A stretch of DNA of 64,000 nucleotides from Echinarachnius parma (GCA_037951105.1 JBAMJV010009021.1:1-64000); one strand, 5' to 3'. Numbered from the stretch's first letter, positions 13,401-21,938 are shown. The notes: generated by a model from the letters alone, not told the origin. A program made the numbers and translations.

Positions 13401-16400
13401 GAGTTAATATTGTTAAAAGATTCTGTCTAGGAAGAGTAAACTTGATGAACTATCATACTTTACATGTTATAGTCCAAGCTAGAGACCATCACCTGACCTT
13501 GTTTTTTTTTTTTTTACATAATTATACAACGTTTTTTTTTATGGTTTCTTGTCAATTCAGGGGTGCTGATTCCAAATCTGCTGAGTGCCATGACACGAAA
13601 CCTTGAGCGTTTTTTTTTTTTAAGCGAAAATCCAAAATGGCCGCCAAAGCATGGCAATTTGCCTCTTTTAGCCCCCCCCCCCCCCCAGATTGATATAAAC
13701 TCAATTTTAACGCGATGTACACAAATATTAAATGATTTTTTTTTCCCCTCAAGTTACACAAAATTATATTTACACTTGAAGTGTTCGGATTTTTATGTAC
13801 AGTATACACTGGAAAGTTATAATTGTGTACAAAGTCAGGGCAATGAGTTTACGAATATCACTGTATATTTTCGCTCATTTCTCGGCCATATAACATCCAT
13901 TGGGCGTGAAGATTTAGATCACATACATATACACTACATCAACCAATTATCACTTTTTGCACATGGCTTCTAGATCCCATTAACATACATGAGACTATCC
14001 TATCGATCAAATCAGGTAATGCTGGCTGTGTTAAAGGAGGGGTTCGGACGATTTCCAGCATTTACCAATCAAAGAAGCAATATTTTTTCAACATATTGCC
14101 TTTGTCCCGACAAAAAAAGACCAACTGGATCATTCACAATCACTTTGGGACTAAATAAGGTAACAGTTCTTGATCGAATCTGCCGCCAGTGGGATCTATC
14201 CCAGCATGCAATTTTCGTGACGTCGATGCCTCACTTTGCTGCCAATACAAAGCAAAGTGAGGCTGGCGCGTCACGCGACCACGTGATAAAAATCGGAAGC
14301 GTACAGAAAATAGACGATGAATATCAAAAATTGCAGACACAAAACAATAGAGTATAAATCATCCTGATAGGATATTTTTTTGATAAAAATATATTACCAA
14401 TGAGTAATTTTGTTAGATTCTGGTACATTAATTTTGAAATCGTCCGAACCATCCCTTTAAGGAGCTACTTATTATCCAAATGTCCTTGAGGTTTTGAAAC
14501 TGTCTTTGTCACACCATTCAACCATAACGTATTGATTCTTTTCTACAAAGTCCATCATCCGAATCGCTTATTAGCAGACCTTAACCATGTACACTCTGCG
14601 TGGGAAACCATTATGTCTTTTCAAGTTCGTTAGTGGTTTATAATATTTGTCCAATTGTGATATACATTTGAGATATCAATCAAAAGGAACACTGTTTACC
14701 AGGTGCACAAAAGTAAATATAGATGTGAGATTGTATTACGTTCAGCCACATATTACACAGAAGGCACACGGTAAAATACTGAAGGGATGACAACAAAGTA
14801 CACGGTAATATATTGTTTAGATGTTGTCACCTATCACCTGGGTGACGAGGTACTCAGTAAAGTACCGTCTGAGGGGTTAGGGTTAGGGATAGGATCACTG
14901 TACAGATTATCCCACCGTGTCCATCAGATTACAGAAGATGTCATCCCTTCAGTATTTTACCGTGTGCCTTTTTTTACGGTGGCTTACTGTGTGCTTTTTG
15001 TGAATCGGGTGGTTCAGCACAATAATTTTGACTACAATCGAAATTCAATTAAAACTATCTCCATAATAAGGGATATATTTGAAATATCAAAACCCATCTC
15101 ATTCCTCTGTCGCCCTAAGCCAAACGACAAGGTAAAGGAGAAAATATGAAATCTCCACATGATTTTGTTTGAAATTGACAAAGTTAATCATAACTTTAAC
15201 CAGAATCCTTAATACCAATTATGCTTATAATCTTTCAAAACAAACGTCTTGTTTACAGGAGGGGTGGACTGAGGAGGGTGTCATGTGGTGTCATGTGAGT
15301 CTGAGTAATAGGAATGAGAAGATGAGCGATGTGACAGCAATGAATCCTGCAATTATGGAATAAGAATCGTCAGTAACGATTAACAATTCTTCATATGTGT
15401 GAGAACTCTATGTGACCACTTCCTTCTCACTTATGTCTTGCTTCTAAATGCAAATCTTCATTGAAATTCGATTGTTTCAATTAAAAAAGAAAGCAAATTT
15501 GCATATTTCCCTGATTCGTCGGCCATTTTGGATTTTTGCATTTATAAAACACCCTCAAGGTTTCTTGTCTAGCACTTGTCAGATTTGGAATCAGCACCCC
15601 CAAATTGACTAGAAATGACCAAAAAGCATTGTATAAAATTATGTCAAAGAACAAGTTTCGGATGTATTCTAGTAAATTTGTCTTAAAATTTAGTATTGTA
15701 CGTTTGTTTGGTCCAAAAATGTCAAATTTTGTAGTTGTGGCGGCCATTTTGGATATTTGAAATTGACAAAAACATAATCAATTTTGTGATTAGCACTCTT
15801 CAGTTTTAGAATCAGCATAACAAAGCAATCTTAACTCAATAGAAATGTATATTTACTCCACGATAGGGAGACTTGGCCTATTTTTGTACTACTGATTCAA
15901 TGTGTATATTGTTACCAATTCATACTGTACATACAACTGGGTTCGGCGGCAATTCTGGGGGGCTAAAAGAGGCAAATTTCCATGTTTTGGCGGCCATTTT
16001 GGATTTTCGCGTTCGAAAAAAAAAAAAATGCTCAAGGTTACGTGTCTGGGCGTGTCTGGCACTCGGCAGATTTGGAATCAGCACCTCCAAATGGACAAGA
16101 AACCATAAAAAACCTTGTATATGTCAACAAACAAGGTTCTCAATTTTCTCTATGGAGCCTAGCCCGGACTATTATATGTTATATTATTCGTTATTGCCTC
16201 AATAACGACATGACTGTGAGATTTATATTAGTGAATGCAAAAAAAAGTACGCAAAAATTTAATTTAGCGGAAATTCAAATATGATTATTATTTATTATAT
16301 TATTACCACTATTATTATATTTGTTTATTGTTATTATTATTAGTTTGTCTATTATTATTATTATTATTATTATTATCATCATCATTATTAGTATTTTGTT

Positions 16401-19400
16401 TTAATATCTATTTATTTATTTATTTATTATTATATTTATTTATTATTTTTTTATGGGGGAGGGTGGGGGGGGGGGGGGGTTGGTTACCTGACCAAGAAGA
16501 ATGCCCAAGACAAAGAAGACGTGATGAAGCTTAGAAACGGAGTATCGTAACCTGAATGGGGAGACCTCTTTCAAATAAACCGGTACGATGCTCATAGAAA
16601 TACCTGAAAAGACCAAATGTAATATAGAGAAATATAGAAGAAAAGAAAAATAAAAAATAATTCGATTTTTAAGGATAGTATATTAAATATTTCTTTCTAC
16701 CATTTAAACATATTGGAATGTTAACAATTAGCTTTCCACCGTAACCAATGGTAACTCACACATTTTGGCAACTACAATGTACTTTTCTTCCATTTTAGCT
16801 CAATATTAGGTAATTGTCTAAAGTCTAAACTATTTGACTTAATTATTGAATTAAATACCGGCCATGCTCACCTACGTTGAATCCAATAATGCATCGCCCG
16901 AAAATGAGGACTTCCGGCGATCGGGCCGCTCGACAGCTAACGAGTAGGATCGAATCAACTATCGATAGTGCGTTGTTGAACATCAACCCTCGACTCCTTT
17001 TAATATAATAGGATGTAATTGAAATATGGATGACAATCATGAGTTTATTAATGTGGCACGGCGAACCGAATGAATTACCTTTCGATTACATTGAAATATT
17101 CCTTTTGGTCAATATTCCAGCCTGATATTGTATTTGAAATAACTACAATAACAGAAAATGACATGTTTCTACAGATTAAATAGCATTCATAGGCTTGCTA
17201 AGCCCCGCCCCTTTAAATTCATGATTGCAGGGGGCGTGGCTAAATGACGTCATTGCGGGCAGAAGTTACATTTATCCGTACACGTAAATACGAACTTCAG
17301 CCTGCAATGACGTAAGGCTAACGCCTTTTGTGTAAGGCAGACATCGTTCAGGCAATGTTTTCGTTGGCGCTCCAAACGGTTTCTTTGACGGTAATGTCTA
17401 TGCTGTCTGAGAATGCTATTATTGAAAATTTAGGCAATACAGGCAAATTGATGATAAATATGCTTTTATATTTAAAAATGTATGTGCAACCTATATACAA
17501 AAATGTCTATAAATTGAATAGAGGTAAAACAACAACACATTTGGTAAAATAAAATAGTTTTAAAAATGTCGAAATAAGGAAGGAATGAGGAAAGGTGAAT
17601 ATATATAGAGAGGTGGTGGAAAATTAAAAAAAGATGAAATGGAGGAAGAAAAGACTTGCCTTCCAACTCTCTCGGACCATTTCCCACCCGAAAGTTCCCC
17701 GATGATTCGACCGAAGCAGAACACCGCTACTGTGCCCGCCCACTGCCACGCGAGCCGGTACTCGCTCATCGGTTCGGCGCTGCGCTCAAGATGGGTTTGG
17801 TTGTAGAAATCCTTGATGAACTGTTCGCGAGAAAACAAATTGTTTACAGTCAAACCTTTCTCAGCGGCCAGCTGTCTATATCATTATCAGCCAACCCTGC
17901 CTATATAGTGGCCTCCAAAAGCTATGTTTTGGTCACCTGTCCATAGTGACCGATTTCTTGTTTCCCTTTGGTGGTCACTATACGCAGGTTTGAGTGTATG
18001 ATAACAAAATTAAAGTGTTACTAAAAGTAAACAAACATTCCACAACATATTTAACTTATTCAACGACTGAAATCGACCCTTTGCAGAAATTGTCAAATAA
18101 TGATTGATAATCATATCTACACGCCAATGAATTAATATTGACGGATAACTATAAAGTATTTCAGCTGTTGCAAGACCGTTTATAGGTCTTTAAAGGGGTA
18201 GTTTAGTTTTGGTAGAGAGGGCGCTGTACATCACAATTTTTTTGTGAGATAAAGAAAAACTGAGTGTCGAATTTGAGAGAACATGCAATTTTAATGGCAG
18301 AATAAACTTTATTTGGTCGAAATCGGTCCAGAAACGGCTGAAATATCAATAAATATATTTGATCTTATACATTTTTTTTTTTTTCAAAAAATTTAAAAAA
18401 TGCTTACACTTTTTCAAAAATGTCCAAAAGCGTTTTTAAATAGTGGTTGATGATCTATCTACTTAATCATTATTTCAATAGAACATCACATGCATTATTT
18501 TGTATGAAAAATGGTTGAATCCAATGCCTTTTTAGAAAGCGCCCTCTTGTGTTTTAATGACTCTTTTTGAATGATAACAGGCTTTTTACTTAGTCGTTTG
18601 TAATTGTGTATACCTTTCGAGCATGGTGGAGTAATAACTATTAGTTTATAATGTTACTGTCCAGGTTTGGTTACTAAAGTTCAGCCTTACCAAAACTGTA
18701 CTACCCCTTTAATGTTCGAAAACAGTGTAGACTATAAAAATATTATAAGCATGATAAGTGACGTCACACAATAACTTACGACCGAAGGACCAGTAACAAT
18801 CCCGTATTGGTAACCACATGACAAGGATGAACCAATCACAAGCGTGCACACGGTTATCACAAACCAAGGTGTAATTTCCTATACAGTGGAGAGAGAGAGT
18901 TTAGGTTAATATGTGTATATATTAATATCACATCAATACTGGTAAAAGATTCAAGGTACAACATGCGTTTTGTAAAGAGTTTAATCAATCTTTAAAATTC
19001 ACAAGAAGCTGTATCAATACACTGATCATCTAGTTAATTCCCCCCCCCCCCCCCCCCGCCTTAAAATGACATCCCACAGTTCTGGATGCGGATAAAACAC
19101 GGATGCGCGGCTTATATACACCGACAAATACGTTATGTCGTATGTGCATTTTTATTGGTTTTATTTGTGTACATCATAGGACATTTTTTTTAATTGTTTA
19201 ATTTTAATTTTTTTGTTTTACTGAGGTTGCTAACAATGTATTTTATTTACATGAATTTCATTTTCATATACAACATCGTTAGTTGGATTGCCGAATTTTG
19301 TATCAGTTATTATTGTCAATGCTTGAAAATGGTGTGATGGATATTTGGCTAACAGATTTGTTTTTGCTAAGAAATGGACACAAATAGAAACCATGTAAAA

Positions 19401-21681
19401 AAAAAAAAAAGTCCGTATAAGTGGTTCAGAAAGGCGTAAGGCCCAACGCACGTAAGGCCTTAGCGTGGGAGGGGGATAACCCCTCCCAATTAACCCTCCT
19501 CCTCCCTCTCTGTCACAGACCTTGGTCGCTTTGCTCCCTCGGGACTCAATATTGGCTGTAAGTTGTTGGATAATACTATAATGTTGCATATGGTTTATGT
19601 TGGAACAATACTATTTGTGTGTGTGTGTGTGTGTTGGGGTGGATATTTATTAGTGTGTCAATTATTTGTTTTCTTCGTAAAAATATATATTACAACTTTC
19701 TTGTCGATCAAATCATAACCATAACACGCTTTCCCAGGTACAGTCAATCTTAAGCACGAATTTCCTATCTAGGTATGCACCAGATTGCACAATTTCAAGT
19801 CCAAAATTGCAAAAGCTCCCTAACGTGGAAGGGGGGGACACCCCCCTCCCACACCCTCCCCCCGCTCAGTCGCTTCGCTCCCTCGCAATGTCTCACTCTC
19901 ACCTCTGGCTCAAAGTTGGCAACCCTGTAATTTTGTGTCATTGTTTCAGTGTTTAGATTTTTCTTCAATGTACATGAATCATACAAAATTACACAGAGGC
20001 GAATACTAGTACTTGACTATTATGTTGCCTCTATTTCAGCTACATGTACCTCCAACAGTTGAAAAGTAAAATTATATACTGTGCCCCCCACGAAAATGTA
20101 AGGCTTCCCAGTGCCCCCCCCCCCGCCCCCGCTGAAAAATCCTAGCTACGCCACTGCTTAGTCGTTTGTAATTGTGTATACCTTTCGAGCATGGTGGAGT
20201 TATAACTAATCCCTATTACAGTATTACATATAGTTTGTAATGTTAAGGTGTCGGTTTGGGTTACTAAAATTCATGTTGACCAAAACTCAACTATCCCTTT
20301 AACGTGAAAATTAGCATTATTATAATTAGTTCATGCAGACAGATTGATTCCGGATGTACTTACAATAACACGTATATACGCCACTGCATTTGATGGATTA
20401 AGTAAATAATACATTGAACGGGGACGTACAAGCCGGAGTAAACAATAAAGACCCGTCCAAAATATGTTTGGTCTTGTCATCGGGATATTAATATCACAAA
20501 TATTTGCCATGCCATACTTGATGCGAAATATAATGGCCCGTATTCACAAAGGAGGTTTGTACAGTCCATGGTCTAAACCCCGGTTTACATCTATGGAATG
20601 CCATTGTAAACTGATGGAGAGAGAATGTAAATTCCTTACTTGTTAACAATGTTGATGGTACACATTCTCTCTCCATCAGTTTACAATTGGCATTCCATAG
20701 ATGTAAACCGGGGTTTAGACCATGGACTGTACAAACCTCCTTTGTGAATACGGGCCACTATGTCGATTGAGAAAGAGAAGGGCGCTAAGTCACTTGTTGT
20801 ACTCCGGAGATAATCATGTTTTAGAGTAGACCGATACATCAATCCTTCTCCTCGTTTGTTGTTTCACTCACCACTTCGAGATGGAGGGGGGGATAGTATG
20901 ACGTCATAATATTAAAGGACCCCTCCAGAACGAGGTGGATTTTTCTGTCTAGTTTTAGAGCAGCTTTAGAGCCCCGTATATAGAAACAAGATATACGCCC
21001 TACAAATTGTGATACATTTGTAGATATTTCAAGAATTGTATTATAATTATTTGTTTTTAAAATTTGGCATCACAGAGCGGAAAAATGGTCTGCACAACTC
21101 AAAACTTACTTAACGCCCTTTCACACTAGTAACCCGACGAATGTGCGCTTGTGGTTGGAAATTAAATAAACTAAACTGAAACTGAAACTGAGTCGTATGC
21201 TCCTACTATACGTATAATAACAAACGATATGAATGTGTGTATTTATCATGAAGTTGTACATCTCCAAGTCATACGTTTTTACAATATTCACGCATTGTGT
21301 GTATTGTAAATCTCCTACATTTGTTTGCAGAAATGTAAAACGAATGAATATCACGTATATAATATGTTCATTTATAAGACTCTATTTTGACAATGGACCA
21401 TAATTATTATGTGGGAAATGAACTATTTGAATAATTATAGCAATCTTAGTGCACTTTTCATACCATTTTGATTTATTCCAGTCAAATATGAATGAATGAA
21501 TGAATGCATGAATGAATGAATGAATGAATGAATGAATGAATGAATGAATGAATGAATGAATGAATAAATGCATGAATGAATGAATGAATGAATGAATGAA
21601 TGAATGAATGAATGAATGAATGAATGAATGAATGAATGAATGAACGGATGGATGGATAAATGAATGAATAAATGAATGAAT

Positions 21682-21757
<76 letters not shown>

Positions 21758-21850
21758 CAATTAATCAATCAATCAATCAATCAAAGAAACAATCAATCAA
21801 TAAATCAACCAATCAATCTATTAAAAAAAACTTACCGTTCGTGTTTTCAT
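1204..21850 (-). CDS. SLC2A/GLUT-like facilitative transporter, 12 coding exons
   Basis: Major facilitator superfamily protein of the SLC2A family, 12 predicted membrane helices, expected in the plasma membrane. Coding exons in order: 21836-21850, 18780-18878, 17660-17820, 16872-16996, 16488-16603, 12595-12757, 11062-11255, 10072-10182, 8629-8733, 4788-4863, 3233-3360, 1204-1467. All phases join cleanly, giving 1557 nt and 518 residues (human GLUT1 has 492). Family marks seen: FYNQT in loop 1, VPVYLKEVSP in loop 4-5, PETPTWL after helix 6, GRQLTGVSA in helix 7, SRLGRR in loop 8-9, GPRKAA in loop 10-11, VPETRERR after helix 12. Odd points: GPGPIPW of helix 10 is GPALTTS here, and most GLUT1 sugar-contact residues are replaced. 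The tail is highly acidic (about residues 458-480). One intron has a GC donor. Family assignment is firm; substrate and orthology to a numbered GLUT are unknown. Confidence 0.88.
1886..2303. mobile_element. hAT-like C/G-run element with GGTCTCGGCCTCGAA repeats
   Basis: The right end reads CCTGGGTACGCCACTG, as do other hAT-like ends in the window; the left end (GGCGTACCCAGG) lacks the terminal CAGT. The interior repeats a GGTCTCGGCCTCGAAAAT motif and has C runs of 8 to 20. Diverged related sequence occurs at about 41930-42180 and 46380-46625. No target duplication found, so probably degenerate. Confidence 0.55.
2541..2731. mobile_element. TTAA-flanked MITE (CCGACTCGACC family)
   Basis: Perfectly matched ends GCCCTCCGCACACAGAGCCG / CGGCTCTGTGTGCGGAGGGC, with TTAA on both sides (2537-2540, 2732-2735). 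The interior is built of short GACTGGTTTTCAGTCGG-type words in both orientations. Related copies at 2793-3025 and 9601-10045. About 190 bp, non-coding. Confidence 0.85.
2793..3025. mobile_element. MITE, CCGACTCGACC family, second copy
   Basis: Ends contain GCACACAGAGCCGACTCGA and TCGAGTCGACTCTGCGTGC. More diverged than the neighbour at 2541-2731 and without an obvious TTAA pair. Confidence 0.7.
3233..3360 (-). CDS. SLC2A-like exon 11: end of helix 10, loop, helix 11
   Basis: Found by reading the frame that continues exon 10 in phase 1. It gives ALTTSVVCGELWSRGPRKAA, then SHQVRWWSDVIIQLTFPILL. GELWSRGPRKAA matches GLUT AELFSQGPRPAA and RWW matches the NW of helix 11. Acceptor ACTCCAG, donor CTG|GTGAGA. 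128 nt, phases 1 to 0. The conserved PIPW is absent. Confidence 0.85.
3529..4084. mobile_element. TTAA-flanked MITE, AGGGATAGTTGAGTT family
   Basis: Flanked by TTAA at 3525-3528 and 4085-4088. Left end AGGGATAGTTGAGTTCTGG; right end reads as its inverse, CCAAAACTCAACTTTCCCT. About 556 bp, no transposase. Further copies: 9141-9595 (truncated), 18194-18708, 20157-20298 (partial), 37983-38050 (partial), 46690-47221, 48369-48545 (partial), 48694-49243. Confidence 0.88.
4281..4653. mobile_element. TTAA-flanked MITE, AGGGATCTAGTAAC family
   Basis: TTAA at 4277-4280 and 4654-4657; ends AGGGATCTAGTAAC and GTTACTAGATCCCT. 373 bp. Partial relatives at 13000-13315, 13760-13979, 39740-39771, 39926-39960 and 59880-60095. 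Confidence 0.88.
4788..4863 (-). CDS. SLC2A-like exon 10: helix 10, first half
   Basis: 76-nt exon after TTCTTTGCAG, translated TYRSWLGWLSLACICMLFIA then FSLGP, ending in phase 1 at CCAG|GTGAGA. It aligns to GLUT helix 10 up to GPGP. The residue equivalent to GLUT1 Glu380 is Ser. Confidence 0.85.
4864..6148. other. SLC2A-like intron 9, part without genes
   Basis: AT-rich, no exon, RNA gene or clear repeat recognised between exon 10 and the first tRNA. The 63-residue minus-strand frame at 5417-5608 shows no family resemblance. Confidence 0.55.
6149..6220 (+). tRNA. tRNA-Asp (GUC), copy 1
   Basis: 72 nt. Acceptor stem TCCTTGG pairs with CCAAGGA, discriminator G. Anticodon loop CTGTCAC (anticodon GTC) sits on a CCGC/GCGG stem; T arm CCGGG-TTCGATT-CCCCG. 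A TTTTTT run follows within 20 nt. It lies in an SLC2A intron on the opposite strand. Confidence 0.95.
6496..6567 (+). tRNA. tRNA-Asp (GUC), copy 2
   Basis: Identical in sequence to copy 1 and 347 bp downstream of it. The flanks are also repeated (a block around TTGTGTAAATGGTTCG and the CAGGCGCC motif), so the unit of duplication is about 320-350 bp. Confidence 0.95.
6815..6868 (+). pseudogene. tRNA-Asp pseudogene with 18-nt deletion, copy 3
   Basis: Same 5' and 3' ends as its neighbours but only 54 nt. The segment between GGTAGTAT and CTGTCAC is lost, removing most of the D arm and the 5' side of the anticodon stem; GTAT occurs at both deletion ends. It cannot fold as a normal tRNA. Confidence 0.9.
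7137..7208 (+). tRNA. tRNA-Asp (GUC), copy 4, probably degenerate
   Basis: 72 nt, but the 3' side of the anticodon stem reads GCAG instead of GCGG, giving a C-A mismatch, and AGACC has become AAACC. Box B is intact. Could be a decaying copy. Confidence 0.75.
7278..8082. mobile_element. Fold-back element inserted in the tRNA array
   Basis: Long inverted-repeat element with ends GGCCCGGTCACATCTGAACG / TCCGGTCAGATGTGACCAGGCC-like. The interior is made of repeated CGTTTGTATACGTTTC-type words in both orientations. TTAA precedes the left end. It separates tRNA copies 4 and 5, whose spacing rises to 1166 bp against about 320-350 bp elsewhere. The long frames at 7335-7937 are read through this repeat. 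Confidence 0.8.
8303..8374 (+). tRNA. tRNA-Asp (GUC), copy 5
   Basis: 72 nt, same as copy 1 except for a G-to-C change in the D region (GTCAGTAT). Stems and anticodon are intact. Last member of the array, beyond the fold-back insertion. Confidence 0.93.
8629..8733 (-). CDS. SLC2A-like exon 9: loop 8-9 and helix 9
   Basis: 105 nt, phase 0 at both ends, GTTTAG acceptor and GAG|GTACGT donor. Starts YFSPVSRLGRRPVLLV; SRLGRR is the loop 8-9 GRR motif of the family. Then a hydrophobic helix to FTIILE. Confidence 0.88.
9141..10045. mobile_element. Nested MITE remnants in SLC2A-like intron 8
   Basis: Begins as an AGGGATAGTACAGTT-type MITE after TTAA (9137-9140), which breaks off near 9595. It is followed by several inverted CCGACTCGACC-family units. 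The clearest unit is 9744-9966, with ends AGCCCTCTGCAGACAGAGCC / GGCTCTGTCTGCAGAGGGCT. Interior words match the MITE at 2541-2731. No gene. Confidence 0.7.
10072..10182 (-). CDS. SLC2A-like exon 8: helix 8
   Basis: 111 nt, phase 0. Starts IIFYSTEIFQLTAMTD, matching GLUT VFYYSTSIFEKAGV, then a hydrophobic helix ending TAATLVE before GTGAGT. The GLUT1 Asn317 position reads His (VHTAAT). Confidence 0.87.
10541..10918. mobile_element. Fold-back element of CACAGTGTG repeats, copy 1
   Basis: Ends AGAAAGAACACAGTGTG and CACAGTGTGTTCTTTCCGG are inverse copies. Between them the 9-base word CACAGTGTG and variants recur many times in both orientations; the word is itself nearly palindromic. A second copy lies at 33411-33744 in a methyltransferase intron. 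Cys/Val-rich frames are repeat translations. Confidence 0.85.
10922..11058 (-). mobile_element. tRNA-derived SINE abutting the exon 7 donor
   Basis: Read on the minus strand it has an A-box-like segment CAGCGCAGTAAGTGG (partly exon) and a strong B box GGGTTCGATTCCC. A SINE-type body follows (CACGTGTGTCCTTGCTACC, AAATGGGTACATGTCAGGA). It begins at the splice donor of exon 7 and ends beside the CACAGTGTG element. Family unknown. Confidence 0.65.
11062..11255 (-). CDS. SLC2A-like exon 7: central loop and helix 7
   Basis: 194 nt, enters in phase 1 after TTCTTTAG and leaves in phase 0 at GCA|GTAAGT. Contains LRQLRGSEDVDQEI, matching the GLUT loop KKLRGTADV, then PLLTSAILQAGRQLTGVSA. QLT replaces the class I QLS. 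The GLUT1 Gln282 and Asn288 positions are Arg and Ser. Confidence 0.9.
11256..11811. other. SLC2A-like intron 6, G-run segment
   Basis: Non-coding. G runs at about 11520-11533, 11676-11700 and 11758-11769, and short TG tracts. No exon seen. Confidence 0.6.
11812..12175 (+). mobile_element. 5'-truncated non-LTR retrotransposon 3' end
   Basis: The plus-strand frame ending at 12030 has FGDRAFQKTAPDLWNLLP, the motif typical of the extreme C-terminus of CR1/L2/Jockey-type ORF2. The continuation (NNLDSFKTQLKTHLF) is in a second frame, so there is a frameshift near 12010. A short 3' UTR and an ATT-repeat tail (12155-12172) follow. Endonuclease and polymerase core are absent. Inserted antisense in SLC2A-like intron 6. 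Confidence 0.82.
12595..12757 (-). CDS. SLC2A-like exon 6: helix 6 and PETP motif
   Basis: 163 nt. Starts MAGFVVFYNEFLWPASLG in phase 0 after GTACAAAG and continues to VFLLRFCPETPTWLMHYKYA; leaves in phase 1 at GGAG|GTATGT. Matches GLUT LWPLLL...LPFCPESPRFLL. The internal Met is not a start, since exon 5 joins it in frame. Confidence 0.9.
14035..14456. mobile_element. TTAA-flanked MITE, GGTTCGGACGATTT family
   Basis: TTAA at 14031-14034 and 14457-14460. Ends AGGAGGGGTTCGGACGATTT and AAATCGTCCGAACCATCCCT. 422 bp, no transposase. Only copy seen in the window. Confidence 0.85.
15490..16110. repeat. Dispersed repeat with GGCGGCCATTTTGGAT
   Basis: Segments around 15510-15770 and 15950-16105, plus an inverted copy at 13556-13690, share CGGCCATTTTGGAT and CAGATTTGGAATCAGCAC. 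The copies are diverged and truncated; no ends or coding region recognised. Confidence 0.6.
16488..16603 (-). CDS. SLC2A-like exon 5: loop 4-5 and helix 5
   Basis: 116 nt, phase 1 to 0. Reads GISMSIVPVYLKEVSPFRLR, then YSVSKLHHVFFVLGILLGQ. Matches GLUT VPMYVGEVSPTALRG and HQLGIVVGILIAQ; the HQ pair (GLUT1 Gln161) is HH here. Donor CAG|GTAACC. Confidence 0.88.
16872..16996 (-). CDS. SLC2A-like exon 4: helix 3 to start of helix 4
   Basis: 125 nt, phase 2 to 1. SRGLMFNNALSIVDSILLVS, then SPEVLIFGRCIIGFNVG, matching GLUT SMLMMNLLAFVSAVLMG and FEMLILGRFIIGVYCG. Donor GTAG|GTGAGC. Confidence 0.9.
17660..17820 (-). CDS. SLC2A-like exon 3: loop 1 and helix 2
   Basis: 161 nt, phase 0 to 2. Starts FIKDFYNQTHLERSAEPMSE with a conserved NQT N-glycosylation site, then WAGTVAVFCFGRIIGELSGG and SERVGR. 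The donor is AAG|GCAAGT, a GC donor; no GT donor keeps the frame. Confidence 0.9.
17847..17996. mobile_element. TA-flanked mariner-like MITE at an exon edge
   Basis: 150 bp. Ends CAGTCAAACCTTT and GCAGGTTTGAGTG, flanked by TA (17845-17846 and 17997-17998). The interior is rich in TGGTCACTATA-type words. Related to 54779-54977 and to about 50057-50230. Its end lies 26 bp upstream of the exon 3 acceptor. Confidence 0.8.
18194..18708. mobile_element. TTAA-flanked MITE, AGGGATAGTTGAGTT family
   Basis: Flanked by TTAA (18190-18193, 18709-18712). Ends AGGGGTAGTTTAGTTTTGGT and CCAAAACTGTACTACCCCT. 515 bp, in SLC2A-like intron 2. Confidence 0.85.
18780..18878 (-). CDS. SLC2A-like exon 2: helix 1
   Basis: 99 nt, phase 0 at both ends; acceptor CTGTATAG, donor GTC|GTAAGT. 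Reads EITPWFVITVCTLVIGSSLS, then CGYQYGIVTGPSV, matching GLUT LGSLQFGYNTGVINAP. Short, recovered from homology and splice sites. Confidence 0.87.
20535..20756. mobile_element. Near-perfect hairpin MITE, 222 bp
   Basis: Left arm GGCCCGTATTCACAAAGGAG, right arm its inverse CTCCTTTGTGAATACGGGCC. The arms remain complementary for about 100 bp with a short loop near 20640-20655. Frames on both strands are arm shadows. Confidence 0.88.
21489..21812. repeat. Adjacent (GAAT)n and (CAAT)n microsatellites
   Basis: Tandem ATGA/GAAT units to about 21680 switch to tandem ATCA/CAAT units to about 21812, just downstream of coding exon 1 of the SLC2A-like gene. His/Ser/Phe repeat frames are artefacts. Confidence 0.95.
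21836..21850 (-). CDS. SLC2A-like exon 1: start codon, MKTRT
   Basis: ATG AAA ACA CGA ACG followed by the strong donor GTAAGT, joining exon 2 in phase 0. A very short first coding exon before helix 1 matches the GLUT1 layout. It is the nearest upstream ATG with a suitable donor, but only five codons support it. Confidence 0.65.
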
Positions 21851-21931
21851 GACGATATCGGGACTAGGCAGAAAACTCACACCGTTTTCGAAATTACGTC
21901 TTTCCCGCGCTTATGATAATGTAGCCAATCA

Positions 21932-21938
21932 GCTTTCG
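21932..21938 (-). promoter_or_regulatory. Possible CCAAT box upstream of SLC2A-like exon 1
   Basis: AGCCAAT on the plus strand (ATTGGCT on the gene's strand), about 85 bp upstream of the ATG in a GC-richer stretch. No TATA box seen. Weak, motif-only evidence. Confidence 0.3.

Larger units (their letters stand above)
12758..16487. other. SLC2A-like intron 5
   Basis: 3.7 kb. Holds partial AGGGATCTAGTAAC-family MITEs (13000-13315, 13760-13979), a complete MITE (14035-14456) and a dispersed GGCGGCCATTTTGGAT repeat (15490-16110). An ATT-rich microsatellite (16310-16440) and a G run near 16459-16479 are also present. No further exon accepted. Confidence 0.65.
18879..21835. other. SLC2A-like intron 1
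   Basis: Holds a repeated CT-rich motif (19435-19555, 19790-19905; related to 39060-39190), a truncated hAT-like fragment ending CTACGCCACTG (about 20155) and a partial MITE (20157-20298). It also has a hairpin element (20535-20756) and tetranucleotide arrays (21489-21812). No exon seen. Confidence 0.65.

Noticed and set aside
15270..15360. Possible extra transmembrane exon on the minus strand (GFIAVTSLIFSFLLLRLT)
   Set aside because: It has an acceptor-like site but ends in a stop without a donor, and SLC2A-like exons 5 and 6 already join perfectly across it.
16900..17040. Start codon of a separate gene at 17040
   Set aside because: The ATG lies upstream of the acceptor of SLC2A-like exon 4; the homologous reading begins at 16996.
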